Shown: positions 45,923 to 54,216 of the stretch, piece by piece
Layout: each line of letters opens with the position of its first letter
Position numbering within the stretch: position 1 is the stretch's first letter
NCBI RefSeq assembly: GCF_026967935.1
Contig: NZ_JAPVBL010000001.1
Span: 1,036,082 to 1,100,081 of the forward strand
Origin: Modestobacter sp. VKM Ac-2982
GTDB lineage: Bacteria > Actinomycetota > Actinomycetes > Mycobacteriales > Geodermatophilaceae
Length of the DNA stretch: 64,000 bases
Direction of reading: 5' to 3'
The notes under the pieces: model-generated
Database searches by the model: none
What the model was told of the DNA's origin: nothing
What the model saw: only the letters and a program-made list of their open reading frames with translations
Made by a program: the position numbers and the translations under genes

Positions 45923-46078
45923 TTGCTGAAGAAGGTGCTCATCTGGCTGGCGATCGCCTTCGTCGTCTTCTACGTGATCCAGCGGCCCGAGGACGCAGCC
46001 GGCATCGTGCGCAGTGCCGGTGGCGCGCTCAGTGACGCGGCCGACTCCCTGTCGGCCTTCGTGGAATCACTGGTCTGA
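45923..46078 (+). CDS. 51-aa single-helix membrane protein
   Basis: A short protein: LLKKVLIWLAIAFVVFYVIQRPEDAAGIVRSAGGALSDAADSLSAFVESLV begins with one helix, followed by an amphipathic cytosolic helix. The start is probably TTG 45923, with GAGGAAGGGAA about 10 nt upstream, and no ATG or GTG is in frame nearby. It lies 8 bp before the PH-domain gene, so the two are almost certainly one operon. It may be a small subunit of that protein. Confidence 0.6.
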   Translation: MLKKVLIWLAIAFVVFYVIQRPEDAAGIVRSAGGALSDAADSLSAFVESLV

Positions 46079-46086
46079 GCGCGGCC

Positions 46087-46758
46087 GTGTCCGGCCCCCG
46101 CTCGAGGCGCCCCCGCTGGGGCAAGGACGCCGAGAAGTACCTGCTCCCCGATGAACCACCGGTCATCGCCACCCGCCGCCACCCGGCGGTGCTGGCGCGC
46201 CCGGCGCTCCGGGGCGTCCCGGCGTTCGCGGTCGGGGTGTGGTTCCTGCAGCTCGACCCGGACGACGGCTTCTCGACCGTCGTCGGCCTGGTCGTGGTCC
46301 TCGGTGCGCTGCTCTACCTCGGCCTGCACGTCGGGGAGTGGTGGGTCCGGCACTTCCTGATCACCCGGCGGCGGGTGCTGATGACCTCCGGGGTGTTCAT
46401 CCGGACCGTCGCCGTCATGCCGCTGCGCCGGATCACCGACCTGACCTGGAAGGAGACCGGCTGGGGTCAGGTCCTCGGCTACGGCACCTTCCGGTTCGAG
46501 TCCGCCGGCCAGGCGCAGGGCCTGGACGAGATCACCTACCTGCCGCACGCCAACGCGCTGTACAAGAGGCTGTCGGAGCTGATGTTCGGCACCGACTTCT
46601 CCACCAACCCGGTGAGCTCCGACGAGGACGCCGAGGGGTCGATGAACGCCGACGATCGGGGTGCCGAGGCAGCTCCCGAGCAGCACATGCCGCCGCCGCT
46701 GCAGTCGGGGCGCCGGCACGACACCGCCCCCATCCGGCGCACCCGCCCACCGTCCTGA
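46087..46758 (+). CDS. PH-domain (bPH2) membrane protein
   Basis: A 223-aa protein: a charged N-terminus (WGKDAEKYLLPDEPPVIATRRHPAVL), two helices (about 35-75), and a bacterial PH-like domain (HFLITRRRVLMTSGVFIRTVAVMPLRRITDLTWKETGWGQVLGYGTFRFESAGQAQGLDEITYLP). An acidic disordered tail follows. YdbS/YdbT-like proteins of this fold are envelope-associated with unclear roles. It forms an operon with the 51-aa protein. The start is GTG 46087. Confidence 0.8.
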   Translation: MSGPRSRRPRWGKDAEKYLLPDEPPVIATRRHPAVLARPALRGVPAFAVGVWFLQLDPDDGFSTVVGLVVVLGALLYLGLHVGEWWVRHFLITRRRVLMTSGVFIRTVAVMPLRRITDLTWKETGWGQVLGYGTFRFESAGQAQGLDEITYLPHANALYKRLSELMFGTDFSTNPVSSDEDAEGSMNADDRGAEAAPEQHMPPPLQSGRRHDTAPIRRTRPPS

Positions 46759-46814
46759 CCGGTCCCCGCGACCGCGCCGCGACGCACGCCGGGCCGGTGC
46801 GGCACGCTGGGGGC

Positions 46815-47672
46815 GTGCGCATCGACCTGCACACCCACTCCTCGGTCTCCGACGGCACCGACAGCCCCGCCGCCCTGGTCGCCACCGCGGCCGCGGCCGG
46901 GCTCGACGTCGTCGCCCTCACCGACCACGACACCACCGCCGGCTGGACCCTCGCCGAGCAGGCGCGCCCGTCCGGTCTGACGCTGGTGCCGGGGATGGAG
47001 CTGTCCTGCCGGTACTTCCCGGCCGGTGAGACGCCGATCAGCGTGCACCTGCTGGCGTACCTGTTCGACCCGCTGCACCCCGCCTTCGCCGCCGAGCGGG
47101 TGCGGCTGCGCGAGGAGCGGCTCAGCCGGGGGGAGCGGATCGTCACCGCGCTCGCCGCCGACGGCTACCCGATCGTCTGGGCGGAGATCGTCGCGCGCAG
47201 CGAGGGTGGGGTGGTCGGGCGGCCGCACGTGGCCCGGGCGCTGGTCGACGCCGGCGTGGTCGACTCGGTCGACCACGCCTTCGCCACGCTGCTGCACCAC
47301 GGCAGCCCCTACTACCTGACCAAGGCGGACACCGACGTGCTCGACGGCATCCGGTTCGTCCGCGCCGCCGGCGGGGTGCCGGTGTTCGCGCACGGTCTGG
47401 CAACGAAGCGGGGCCGGGTGGTGGGAGACGACGCGATCGCCGAGATGGCGGCCGCCGGGCTGCTCGGCCTGGAGGTCGAGCACCCCGACCACACGCCCGA
47501 CCAGCGGGCCTACCTGCGTGCCCTGGCGACCGGGCTGGGGCTGATCCAGACCGGGTCCAGCGACTACCACGGCACCAACAAGCGCACCCCGATCGGCGCC
47601 TGCACCACCGACCCGGCGCAGTTCGAGGCGCTGCTGGCCGCCGGCACCGGCAGCGCCGCGTTCGCCGACTGA
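46815..47672 (+). CDS. PHP-domain metal-dependent phosphoesterase
   Basis: A 285-aa enzyme with the PHP motifs HTHSSVSDGTDSP (N-terminal metal His), ALTDHDTTAGW, VPGMELSCRY, and late HGLATK and SSDYHG. It is the TrpH/YciV-like group that hydrolyses 3',5'-nucleotides such as pAp or short RNA 5' ends. GTG 46815 has CACGCT 6 nt upstream; the frame is open further 5' but that region belongs to the PH-domain gene. Confidence 0.86.
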   Translation: MRIDLHTHSSVSDGTDSPAALVATAAAAGLDVVALTDHDTTAGWTLAEQARPSGLTLVPGMELSCRYFPAGETPISVHLLAYLFDPLHPAFAAERVRLREERLSRGERIVTALAADGYPIVWAEIVARSEGGVVGRPHVARALVDAGVVDSVDHAFATLLHHGSPYYLTKADTDVLDGIRFVRAAGGVPVFAHGLATKRGRVVGDDAIAEMAAAGLLGLEVEHPDHTPDQRAYLRALATGLGLIQTGSSDYHGTNKRTPIGACTTDPAQFEALLAAGTGSAAFAD

Positions 47673-47691
47673 TCCTGTCGGTCACCGCGGC

Positions 47692-47697
47692 TACCGT
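47692..47697 (+). promoter_or_regulatory. -10 element of the PD-(D/E)XK nuclease gene
   Basis: TACCGT predicts a start near 47704 and a ~20-nt leader containing GGGGGGAA before the GTG at 47724. Confidence 0.45.
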
Positions 47698-47723
47698 GGC
47701 GGCGTGACGACGGGGGGAACGCG

Positions 47724-48578
47724 GTGAGCGACCAGCTCGAGATGCCGGGCATGCCCAAGCGGCTGTTCTCCTGCACGCCGAGCAAGTTGGCAACCTTCGC
47801 CGACTGCCCGCGCCGCTACCGGTTCGCCTACCTCACCCGGCCGAGCCCGCCGAAGGGCCCGCCGTGGGCGCACAACACCGTCGGCTCGGCGGTGCACGCG
47901 GCGCTGCGCTCGTGGTGGGAGCTGCCGGTGGAGAAGCGCACCCCGGCTGCGGCCCGGCAGCTGCTGTACAGCGGCTGGTCACGAGCCGGGTTCCGGGACG
48001 ACGAGCAGGCAGCGCAGTGGCGGGCCAGGGCGGCGGCCTGGATCACCGACTACGTCGCCGAGCTCGACCCCACCGACGAGCCGGCCGGCACCGAGCGCAC
48101 GGTCGGCGCCACCACCGAGGCGCTCGCGCTGTCGGGCCGGGTCGACCGGATCGACCGCCGCGGCGACGAGCTGGTGGTCGTGGACTACAAGACCGGCCGC
48201 GTGCCCAGCACCGAGGATGAGGCGCGCGGCTCACCGGCGCTGGCGCTCTACGTGCTGGGCGTCCGGCGCACGCTGCGGCGGCCGTGCAACCGGGTCGAGC
48301 TGCACCACCTGCCCTCGGGCACCGTGGCCGCCTTCGAGCACACCGACCGGTCGCTCGCCAACCACGTGCGGCGGGCCGAGGACATCGCGGCCGACATCGG
48401 CACCGCCACCGAGGCGCTCGCCGCCGGCGCGGACGCCGACGAGGCCTTCCCGCCGGTGCCCGGCCAGCAGTGCAGCTGGTGCGACTTCCGCTCCAGCTGC
48501 CCGACCGGCCAGGCGGCCGCCCCGGCCCGGGAGACGTGGAGCTTCCTGCCCACCGAACCGGTGGCGGCGGCCGAGTGA
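47724..48578 (+). CDS. RecB-family PD-(D/E)XK exonuclease with Fe-S cluster
   Basis: A 284-aa nuclease of the Cas4/AddB-type fold (Rv2119-like). N-terminal TPSKLATFADCPRRYRFAYL gives the first cluster Cys, GSAVHAALRSWW has the metal-binding His, GRVDRIDRR and VVVDYKTGR hold the catalytic Asp and Lys, and CSWCDFRSSCP supplies the last three cysteines. It probably acts on DNA ends in repair. No CRISPR array or cas gene is nearby, so it is not an adaptation Cas4. It converges on the VOC gene with 1 bp between. Confidence 0.86.
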   Translation: MSDQLEMPGMPKRLFSCTPSKLATFADCPRRYRFAYLTRPSPPKGPPWAHNTVGSAVHAALRSWWELPVEKRTPAAARQLLYSGWSRAGFRDDEQAAQWRARAAAWITDYVAELDPTDEPAGTERTVGATTEALALSGRVDRIDRRGDELVVVDYKTGRVPSTEDEARGSPALALYVLGVRRTLRRPCNRVELHHLPSGTVAAFEHTDRSLANHVRRAEDIAADIGTATEALAAGADADEAFPPVPGQQCSWCDFRSSCPTGQAAAPARETWSFLPTEPVAAAE

Positions 48579-48579
48579 G

Positions 48580-48990
48580 TCAGCCGGCTGCCGAGCCGGC
48601 CGGGACGTCGGTGTAGCGGGCCGTCAGCACTTCCAGCAGGTGGCCGTCCGGGCCGCGGAAGTACAGCCGCCGTCCGCTGCCGTCGGGGTTGACGTCGCCC
48701 ACCTCGCCAGGACGGCGCCCGGGCGGGTCGGCGGTGTACGGCGTCCCGTCGGCGTCGAAGCGGGCCCGGACCCGGTCGAAGTGCTCCTCGCCGATCAGGA
48801 AGGCCAGGTGCAGGGGTTCCACGGCCGGGGCCGGGGCGAAGTTCAGCACGATCGTGTCGTCGAGCTGCACGGACCGGAAGAAGCCGTCCGTGTAGGGCTC
48901 GCGCAGTTCGAGCAGGTCGACGAACCAGTCGACGGCGGCGTCCCGGTCGGTGACCGGGACGATCATGTGGTGCAGGGCAGCAGTGGGCAC
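48580..48990 (-). CDS. VOC-family (glyoxalase-like) protein
   Basis: A 136-aa vicinal-oxygen-chelate fold protein: LHHMIVPVTDRDAAVDWFVDLLELRE, then HLAFLIGEEHFDRVRARFDADGTPY, and RRLYFRGPDGHLLEVLT. One metal His comes from each half and a Glu from the last motif. Substrate unknown. GTG 48990 is chosen because CGGAG sits 5 nt upstream; a GTG at 49020 is possible. The 260 bp between this gene and argO contain short open frames but no convincing gene. Confidence 0.8.
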   Translation of the reverse strand: MPTAALHHMIVPVTDRDAAVDWFVDLLELREPYTDGFFRSVQLDDTIVLNFAPAPAVEPLHLAFLIGEEHFDRVRARFDADGTPYTADPPGRRPGEVGDVNPDGSGRRLYFRGPDGHLLEVLTARYTDVPAGSAAG

Positions 48991-49251
48991 GGGTGCTCCG
49001 AGAGGTGAGGTACCGGCCACGCGAGCGGCCGGGGAGTGCGCAGGGGGAACCGGCTCAGGCCGGGCTCATGACGTGGTGCGGACGGGGCGGCACCGGGGTG
49101 GACACGGTGCGCGGGAGGCTGCTGGCGGAGGCGGCCCGCGAGGCCGCCCCGGGATCACGTGCGGGCCGGGTACCCGACTCGCTCACGGCTCGTGGCCGAC
49201 CCGGCAGTCATGGCGGCGACCGTAGCGCCGGAGCCGGCCGGAGCACAACGC

Positions 49252-49878
49252 TCAGCCGCCGGTCGCGCCGCGGACCGCGAGGGACGCCGCGAGGGCGACC
49301 ATGACCACGGCGATCCCCGCGTCGAGGACCTGCCAGGAGCGCGGGCGGGCGAAGACCGGCCGCAGCAGCCGCGCGCCGTAGCCGAGCCCGACGAACCAGA
49401 CCGCGCTCCCCACGGCCGCCCCGGCACCGAACCACCAGCGACGGTCGTCGTAGGTGCTGGCCAGCGAGCCGAGCAGCACGACCGTGTCCAGGTAGACGTG
49501 CGGGTTGAGCCAGGTCAGCGCCAGGGCGGTGGAGACGGTCGCCGCCAGCCCGGCGCGGGCGCCGCTGGAGTCGGGGAGCAGGGCGGCCGGGCGCCACGCC
49601 CGTCGGGCGGCCAGCAGGCCGTAGACCAGCAGGAACGCCGCGCCGGCGAAGCAGACGACGGTCACCACGCCCGGCGCCCGGGCGACGAGTGCACCGGCGC
49701 CACCGACCCCGGCGGTGATCAGCACGACGTCGGAGAGCAGGCAGACGGCGACCACCGCGGCGACGTGCTCACTGCGCAGCCCCTGCCGCAGCACGAGCGC
49801 GTTCTGCGCGCCGATCGCCACGATCAGCGACAGCCCGAGCCCCAGTCCGGCGGCAGCGGCGAGGAGAGCGGAGGACAT
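49252..49878 (-). CDS. argO: LysE/ArgO-family amino-acid exporter
   Basis: A 208-aa membrane transporter with five to six helices: [24 protein letters not shown] (the LysE signature), [42 protein letters not shown]. It exports arginine or lysine in characterised relatives. ATG 49878 is fixed by TAGCGT (49891-49886) 7 nt upstream. Divergent from an ArgP-type LysR regulator, the classic exporter/regulator pair. Confidence 0.88.
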   Translation of the reverse strand: MSSALLAAAAGLGLGLSLIVAIGAQNALVLRQGLRSEHVAAVVAVCLLSDVVLITAGVGGAGALVARAPGVVTVVCFAGAAFLLVYGLLAARRAWRPAALLPDSSGARAGLAATVSTALALTWLNPHVYLDTVVLLGSLASTYDDRRWWFGAGAAVGSAVWFVGLGYGARLLRPVFARPRSWQVLDAGIAVVMVALAASLAVRGATGG

Positions 49879-49885
49879 GACCAGG

Positions 49886-49891
49886 ACGCTA
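49886..49891 (-). promoter_or_regulatory. -10 element of leaderless argO promoter
   Basis: Minus-strand TAGCGT, 7 nt, then the ATG at 49878. The argO-argP gap of 77 bp must also hold the ArgP operator. Confidence 0.55.
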
Positions 49892-49955
49892 GGTCGGCGT
49901 CGTGCGACAGACCAGCTCACTTTCCTCACGTACCTGAAGCGTGTCTGATGGTGGC

Positions 49956-50834
49956 ATGGACCTCGACCTGGCTCAGTTGCGCGCCTTGGAGGCGACCGTC
50001 CGCACGGGCACGTTGGACGCCGCCGCGGGTGCGCTGCACGTGACGCCCTCGGCGATCAGCCAGCGGATCAAGGCCCTGGAGACCACGACCGGCCGGGTGC
50101 TGCTCGTACGGAGCAGGCCGGTGCAGCCCACCGAGTCCGGGCAGGCGCTGCTCCGGCTGGCCCGGCAGATCGACCTGCTCACCGCCGACGCCACCCGCGA
50201 GCTGGACGGCACCGCGCACGGCCGGGTCGGCCTGCCGATCGCGGTCAACGCCGACTCGCTGGCCACCTGGGTGCTGCCCGCGCTGGCGCCGCTGGCCGGT
50301 GAGCTCGTCCTCGACCTGCACCGCGCCGACCAGGCGCACACCAGCGCGCTGCTGCGGTCCGGGACGGTGATGGCCGCCGTCACCGGCGACGCCGACCCCC
50401 TCCCCGGCTGCAGCGCGACCCGGCTGGGCAGCATGCGGTACCGGCCGCAGGCCGCGCCCGCCTTCGCCCGTCGGTGGTTCACCGACGGGGGGACGGCGGA
50501 GTCCCTGGCCCGGGCGCCGGTCGTCGTCTTCGACCGCAGCGACGACCTGCAGCACGCGCACCTGCGGGCCCGTGGGGTCGACCCCACGCAGCCGCCGATG
50601 CACTTCGTGCCCTCCTCGGCCGACTTCCTGACCGCAGTGCGACTGGGCATGGGCTGGGGGATGGTCCCCGACCTGCAGGACACCGAGGGCGGCCTGGTGG
50701 TGCTCGACCCGGCCGGTGCGGTCGACGTCGTCCTGCACTGGCAGCAGTGGCGGCTGCGGTCGCCGTCGCTGGACCGGGTGGCCGACGCCGTCCTCGCTGC
50801 CGCGCGTCGGGTGCTGCTGCCCGGCACCACGTGA
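49956..50834 (+). CDS. argP: LysR-family regulator, ArgP/LysG type
   Basis: A 292-aa regulator: N-terminal winged helix ([38 protein letters not shown]) and a periplasmic-binding-like effector domain. [21 protein letters not shown] and [25 protein letters not shown] match ArgP/LysG. It senses basic amino acids and activates the divergent exporter gene. ATG 49956 is chosen, giving [11 protein letters not shown]; an upstream ATG is open. Confidence 0.88.
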   Translation: MDLDLAQLRALEATVRTGTLDAAAGALHVTPSAISQRIKALETTTGRVLLVRSRPVQPTESGQALLRLARQIDLLTADATRELDGTAHGRVGLPIAVNADSLATWVLPALAPLAGELVLDLHRADQAHTSALLRSGTVMAAVTGDADPLPGCSATRLGSMRYRPQAAPAFARRWFTDGGTAESLARAPVVVFDRSDDLQHAHLRARGVDPTQPPMHFVPSSADFLTAVRLGMGWGMVPDLQDTEGGLVVLDPAGAVDVVLHWQQWRLRSPSLDRVADAVLAAARRVLLPGTT

Positions 50835-50905
50835 CCGGCTTGCCCCGGCCCCGGCGGATGACCAGACTCGGGCACCTGACGGCGGACGAGTGAGGAGGTC
50901 GGGCG

Positions 50906-51214
50906 GTGCTGCGTTGGTCCGCGCTCGGCCTCGCCGTCCTCATCGCCGGGTGGCTGGGCGCGGAGGTCTGGCGCGACTCGGGCGTCTTCACCGTCGTGCT
51001 GCTGGGGCTGCCGGCCCTCGTCTGTCTGATCGCAGTGCTCGCGTCGGGCAGCCGGTACGCCCGGGTGGTCACCTGGGGTGCCGCGGCGGTCGTGCTCGGC
51101 TGGTCGCTGGTGCTGGGCCTGGGGGTCGGCTTGTTCTTCCTGCCGGTGGCCTTCCTGCTGGCGGCCGCAGCGGCCCGGCACGACCCGCTGCGGAGCCGCC
51201 CGCTCAGGCGCTGA
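50906..51214 (+). CDS. Small membrane protein, three helices
   Basis: A 102-aa hydrophobic protein: helices at about 5-20, 28-45 and 57-90, then a short basic tail. No recognised family. GTG 50906 has GAGGAGG about 8 nt upstream. Its last 11 nt overlap the end of the convergent MpaB-like gene. Confidence 0.6.
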   Translation: MLRWSALGLAVLIAGWLGAEVWRDSGVFTVVLLGLPALVCLIAVLASGSRYARVVTWGAAAVVLGWSLVLGLGVGLFFLPVAFLLAAAAARHDPLRSRPLRR

Positions 51215-52076
51215 GCGGCTCCAACGCGGCCACGCGGTCCCGGGCGGCTCGCACGATCGGCGACTCGCGCACCCGCGCCGGTACCGCCAGGGTCGTCTGC
51301 CGGAAGGCCTTGAGCCCGGCGGTCGCCGCGGTGTCGGTGACCCCGAACCCCGGCAGGCCGTAGAGCCGGCGGGCCCAGCCGGGCAACGTCGCAGCGCCGA
51401 GGGAGGCCAGCGTGCTCCACGCGGGCCGGGCCGGGGTCAGCAGCTGCACCCAGCCCGGCATCGGCGGCACCAGGATGAAACGGGAGGCGGTGCGCGCCGC
51501 GGGCGTGACGGCCAGCTGGGCCCGGACCCGGTCGAAGTAGGCCTCGAGCTCGGCGACCGTGCGCGGCACGTCGGCCTCCTCGGCTCCCACCAGGACCGCG
51601 GCGACCACCTGCTCCTCGACGTACCGGTCGGCGTCGGCGTCGGTCAGCGGCACCCCGGCCCGGCGGGCGGTGGACAGCAGGGAGTCCACCTCGCAGTTGT
51701 GCACCCAGAGCAGCAGGTCGGCGTCGTCGACGTTGAAGTGCCGGCCGGTGGTCTCCTCGACGCCGGACTTCCCGCGGTGCAGCCCGCGCACCCGGCGGAC
51801 CTGCCGCAGCGCGTCCCGCCGGGTGCCGAACGTCAGCGTCGCGACGTACTCGGCCGTCCGGGTCAGCCGTGCCCAGGGGTCCTCGGCGAAGGCCGTGGAG
51901 AACTGGTGGACGCCGCCCATCGCCACCGGGTGCAGCGCCTGCAGCAGGAGCGCCCGGATGCCGCCCACCGAGAACGCCGGGTCGCTGTGCACCCGCCAGG
52001 TGACGCTGTCCGGCCCGAAGAAGCCGAGCAGGTCCTCCCGCTCGGTGAAGTCCTTGATCGACGGGGTCGGCTTCAT
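51204..52076 (-). CDS. MpaB-like oxygenase family protein (DUF2236)
   Basis: A 290-aa protein of the latex-clearing/mycophenolic-acid B group: TWRVHSDPAFSVGGIRALLLQALHPVAMGGVHQFS, then DDADLLLWVHNCEVDSLL, and SRFILVPPMPG. In latex oxygenases this fold binds heme b through conserved Arg/His positions; the family here is widespread in actinobacteria without known substrate. ATG 52076 overlaps the stop of the upstream hydrolase by 4 nt, so the two are coupled. Confidence 0.8.
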   Translation of the reverse strand: MKPTPSIKDFTEREDLLGFFGPDSVTWRVHSDPAFSVGGIRALLLQALHPVAMGGVHQFSTAFAEDPWARLTRTAEYVATLTFGTRRDALRQVRRVRGLHRGKSGVEETTGRHFNVDDADLLLWVHNCEVDSLLSTARRAGVPLTDADADRYVEEQVVAAVLVGAEEADVPRTVAELEAYFDRVRAQLAVTPAARTASRFILVPPMPGWVQLLTPARPAWSTLASLGAATLPGWARRLYGLPGFGVTDTAATAGLKAFRQTTLAVPARVRESPIVRAARDRVAALEPLSA

Positions 52077-53008
52077 CGCAGCGCGCCGGCGGTGTCGTCG
52101 GCGGCGGTGGTCAGCGAGCCGCGTGGATCGCTCCAGAAGGAGAGCAGCACCTGCAGGGTGCGGGCAGGGTTCTCGATGGCGGGGGAGTGCACCGCCTGCG
52201 GGATGACCTCGTGCCGGGCGTGCAGCCGCGCGGCCATCTCGGCCTGGACCGCCGGGCTCCACGCGTCGTCGGCGACGCCGTGGGCCACCAGCACCGGCAC
52301 GCCGGTCGCGGCCAGTTCGGCCACCCGGTCGGGCTCGGCGAGCATCGCGTCGGCCATCCCCAGCAGCCCCGCAGCGGTGTTGGCCAGGAACCGGCGGGTG
52401 AGGAACGCCCGCGTCGGCGCCGGGACCGCCTGGGCCTGCGGATCGGTCATCGCCAGCTGGTCCAGGGTGTCGCTGACCAGCTGGACGCCACCGGCCTCCA
52501 GGAGCGGGGGCAGGTGCTCCAGCAGCTCGGTCCGGGGGCCGGTCAGTGCGGCCGGGCCGCTCCCCAGCAGGGTGAGCGAGTCGAACAGCGCCGGCTCGGC
52601 GAGCACCGCTGCCCGGGCGACGAGACCACCGAAGCTGTGCCCGAGCACGTGCACCGGGTCACCGGTCTCCTCGCGCAGCCGGTGGGCGACCGCGACCACG
52701 TCGGCGGCGAGGTCGGCCACCGAGTACTGCGCCGGGTCGTCCGGGCCGGGCGACTCGTACTGCCCGCGCTGGTCCATCGCCACCGTCCGCACCCCGGCCT
52801 CGCCGAGCGGCGACAGCAGCGGCGCGAAGTCCTCCTTGCTGCCGGTGTAGCCGGCCACCAGCAGCACCGTCGGGCCGTCGCAGGCGCCGGTGTCCAGCGC
52901 GGCGATCGGGCCGGCCCGGCCGGGGAAGGTCACCCGGGCTGCATCGTGCACCGCCAGCTGGCGGAGGTCGTCGGGGGCGGTGTGCTCGGAGCCACCAGGC
53001 AGGACCAT
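52073..53008 (-). CDS. Alpha/beta hydrolase
   Basis: A 311-aa alpha/beta-hydrolase fold enzyme: PTVLLVAGYTGSKEDFAPLLSPLGEAGVRTVAMDQRGQYES, the nucleophile elbow GHSFGG, and a late AVHSPAIENP with the catalytic His. Lid residues between are helical. Substrate unknown; it may be an esterase or lipase. Minus-strand CACACT lies 6 nt before ATG 53008, fitting a leaderless start. It is coupled to the MpaB-like gene. Confidence 0.85.
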   Translation of the reverse strand: MVLPGGSEHTAPDDLRQLAVHDAARVTFPGRAGPIAALDTGACDGPTVLLVAGYTGSKEDFAPLLSPLGEAGVRTVAMDQRGQYESPGPDDPAQYSVADLAADVVAVAHRLREETGDPVHVLGHSFGGLVARAAVLAEPALFDSLTLLGSGPAALTGPRTELLEHLPPLLEAGGVQLVSDTLDQLAMTDPQAQAVPAPTRAFLTRRFLANTAAGLLGMADAMLAEPDRVAELAATGVPVLVAHGVADDAWSPAVQAEMAARLHARHEVIPQAVHSPAIENPARTLQVLLSFWSDPRGSLTTAADDTAGALR

Positions 53009-53053
53009 GACCCGAGTGTGCCTCGCCGTCCGGCCCCGCGCCGCCACGGGTGA

Positions 53054-54202
53054 CTACCGGTGTGCGGACACCTGCGCAGGGGTGACGTAGACGACGACCG
53101 GACCGACCAGCGACGTGCGTCCGCCGGCCGGGACGGCGTCGGCGGTGGACCAGCGCGCCAACTCGGTCCCGTCGGCGAGGCTGCGCTGCACGAACGCGCC
53201 GTCCTCCGGCACGGTGACGGCCTCGCCGTCCCCGGTCGCGGGCAGCCCGAGCGCCGGCACCTGCCAGCGCGGCAGCCCGGTCGCCTGGTCCAGGGCCAGG
53301 AGCTGACCACGTGCCCAGAGCAGGGCCACGTCGTCGACGCCGACCTGCTGCAGCGGCTCGGTCGCGGCCTCGCTCCCGGCCGGCAGGGCGGGGAGCGGGA
53401 CCTCGCTCAGCGGCGTGCCGTCCAGCGGGGACAGGACGTGCACCCGGTCGCCGACCACGACGTCGACCAGCCGGTCGACCCCGGCCAGTCGTGGGGTGGC
53501 GTCGCCGACGTCCAGGTCCCGGGTCCAGATGACGTCGCCGGCGAACCCGTCCAGCAACCGCACCTGAACCGCCGCCAGGCCGCTGCACCGCTGCAGCACG
53601 ACCACCCCGGAACTCCCGACGTCGGACCCGACGAGCCGGCAGCCCTCCGGCGGCGCGTAGCGCCACCGGGTGTTGTCGCCCGCCGGGTCGATCGTGACGA
53701 TCCCGGTCGGGCTGCTGGCCAGCAGGATCTGGTCGGTGCTGGCCAGGTCGACGTCGGTGCGGAACCGGACGTTGCGGTACCACTCCCGGGCTCCGGTCGA
53801 GGCGTCCAGCCCGGTCAGCTCGTTGCAGCGCCCCGTGGTGCGGAAGGCCACCACCACGATGCCGTCGACCGCGGTCGCGTCGCAGAGGGTGGCGTTGGCC
53901 CGCCGGTAGTGCCAGGCCTCGTCACCGGTCGCGGCATCCAGCATGGCCACGCCGTCCTCGTCGGTGACCAGCACCCGGCCGCTCTCGACCGCGTGCCGCG
54001 GCGCCGGGCCGGTGGCCGCCGACCAGGCCTGCGCGAGCTCGGCAGCCGGTGTCTCGTCGGGGACGGCGGCCGGCGCGGCCGTCGTCCGGGAGGTCGCCGC
54101 CACGTCGGACGCACGCCACAGCAGGACGGCGACGGCGGCCACCACGAGGGTGACCGCCGTCCATGCCCACACGCGCAGCGGCAGGCGGCGTACCAGGGGC
54201 AT
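53054..54202 (-). CDS. Membrane-anchored PQQ-like beta-propeller protein (Rv3212-like)
   Basis: A 382-aa protein with one N-terminal helix (VWAWTAVTLVVAAVAVLLW) and an exported propeller of PQQ-type blades, each ending in G-x-x-x-W (ATGDEAWHY, STGAREWYR, PAGDNTRWRY, FAGDVIWTR, ATGLPRWQV). Such proteins lack PQQ-binding residues and act as scaffolds or binding proteins. It follows rhlE by 14 bp and is probably in the same operon, as in M. tuberculosis (Rv3211-Rv3212). Confidence 0.8.
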   Translation of the reverse strand: MPLVRRLPLRVWAWTAVTLVVAAVAVLLWRASDVAATSRTTAAPAAVPDETPAAELAQAWSAATGPAPRHAVESGRVLVTDEDGVAMLDAATGDEAWHYRRANATLCDATAVDGIVVVAFRTTGRCNELTGLDASTGAREWYRNVRFRTDVDLASTDQILLASSPTGIVTIDPAGDNTRWRYAPPEGCRLVGSDVGSSGVVVLQRCSGLAAVQVRLLDGFAGDVIWTRDLDVGDATPRLAGVDRLVDVVVGDRVHVLSPLDGTPLSEVPLPALPAGSEAATEPLQQVGVDDVALLWARGQLLALDQATGLPRWQVPALGLPATGDGEAVTVPEDGAFVQRSLADGTELARWSTADAVPAGGRTSLVGPVVVYVTPAQVSAHR

Positions 54203-54216
54203 GCGGTGGTGGTGGC

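Noticed and set aside
47724-48578. Cas4 of a CRISPR system
   Set aside because: The nuclease has the Cas4-like fold and cysteines but there is no array or other cas gene; it fits the Rv2119-like stand-alone family.
48991-49251. Small ORFs on both strands between the VOC gene and argO
   Set aside because: Arg/Gly-rich, no ribosome-binding site or promoter hexamer, no motif; treated as non-coding with nothing recognisable.
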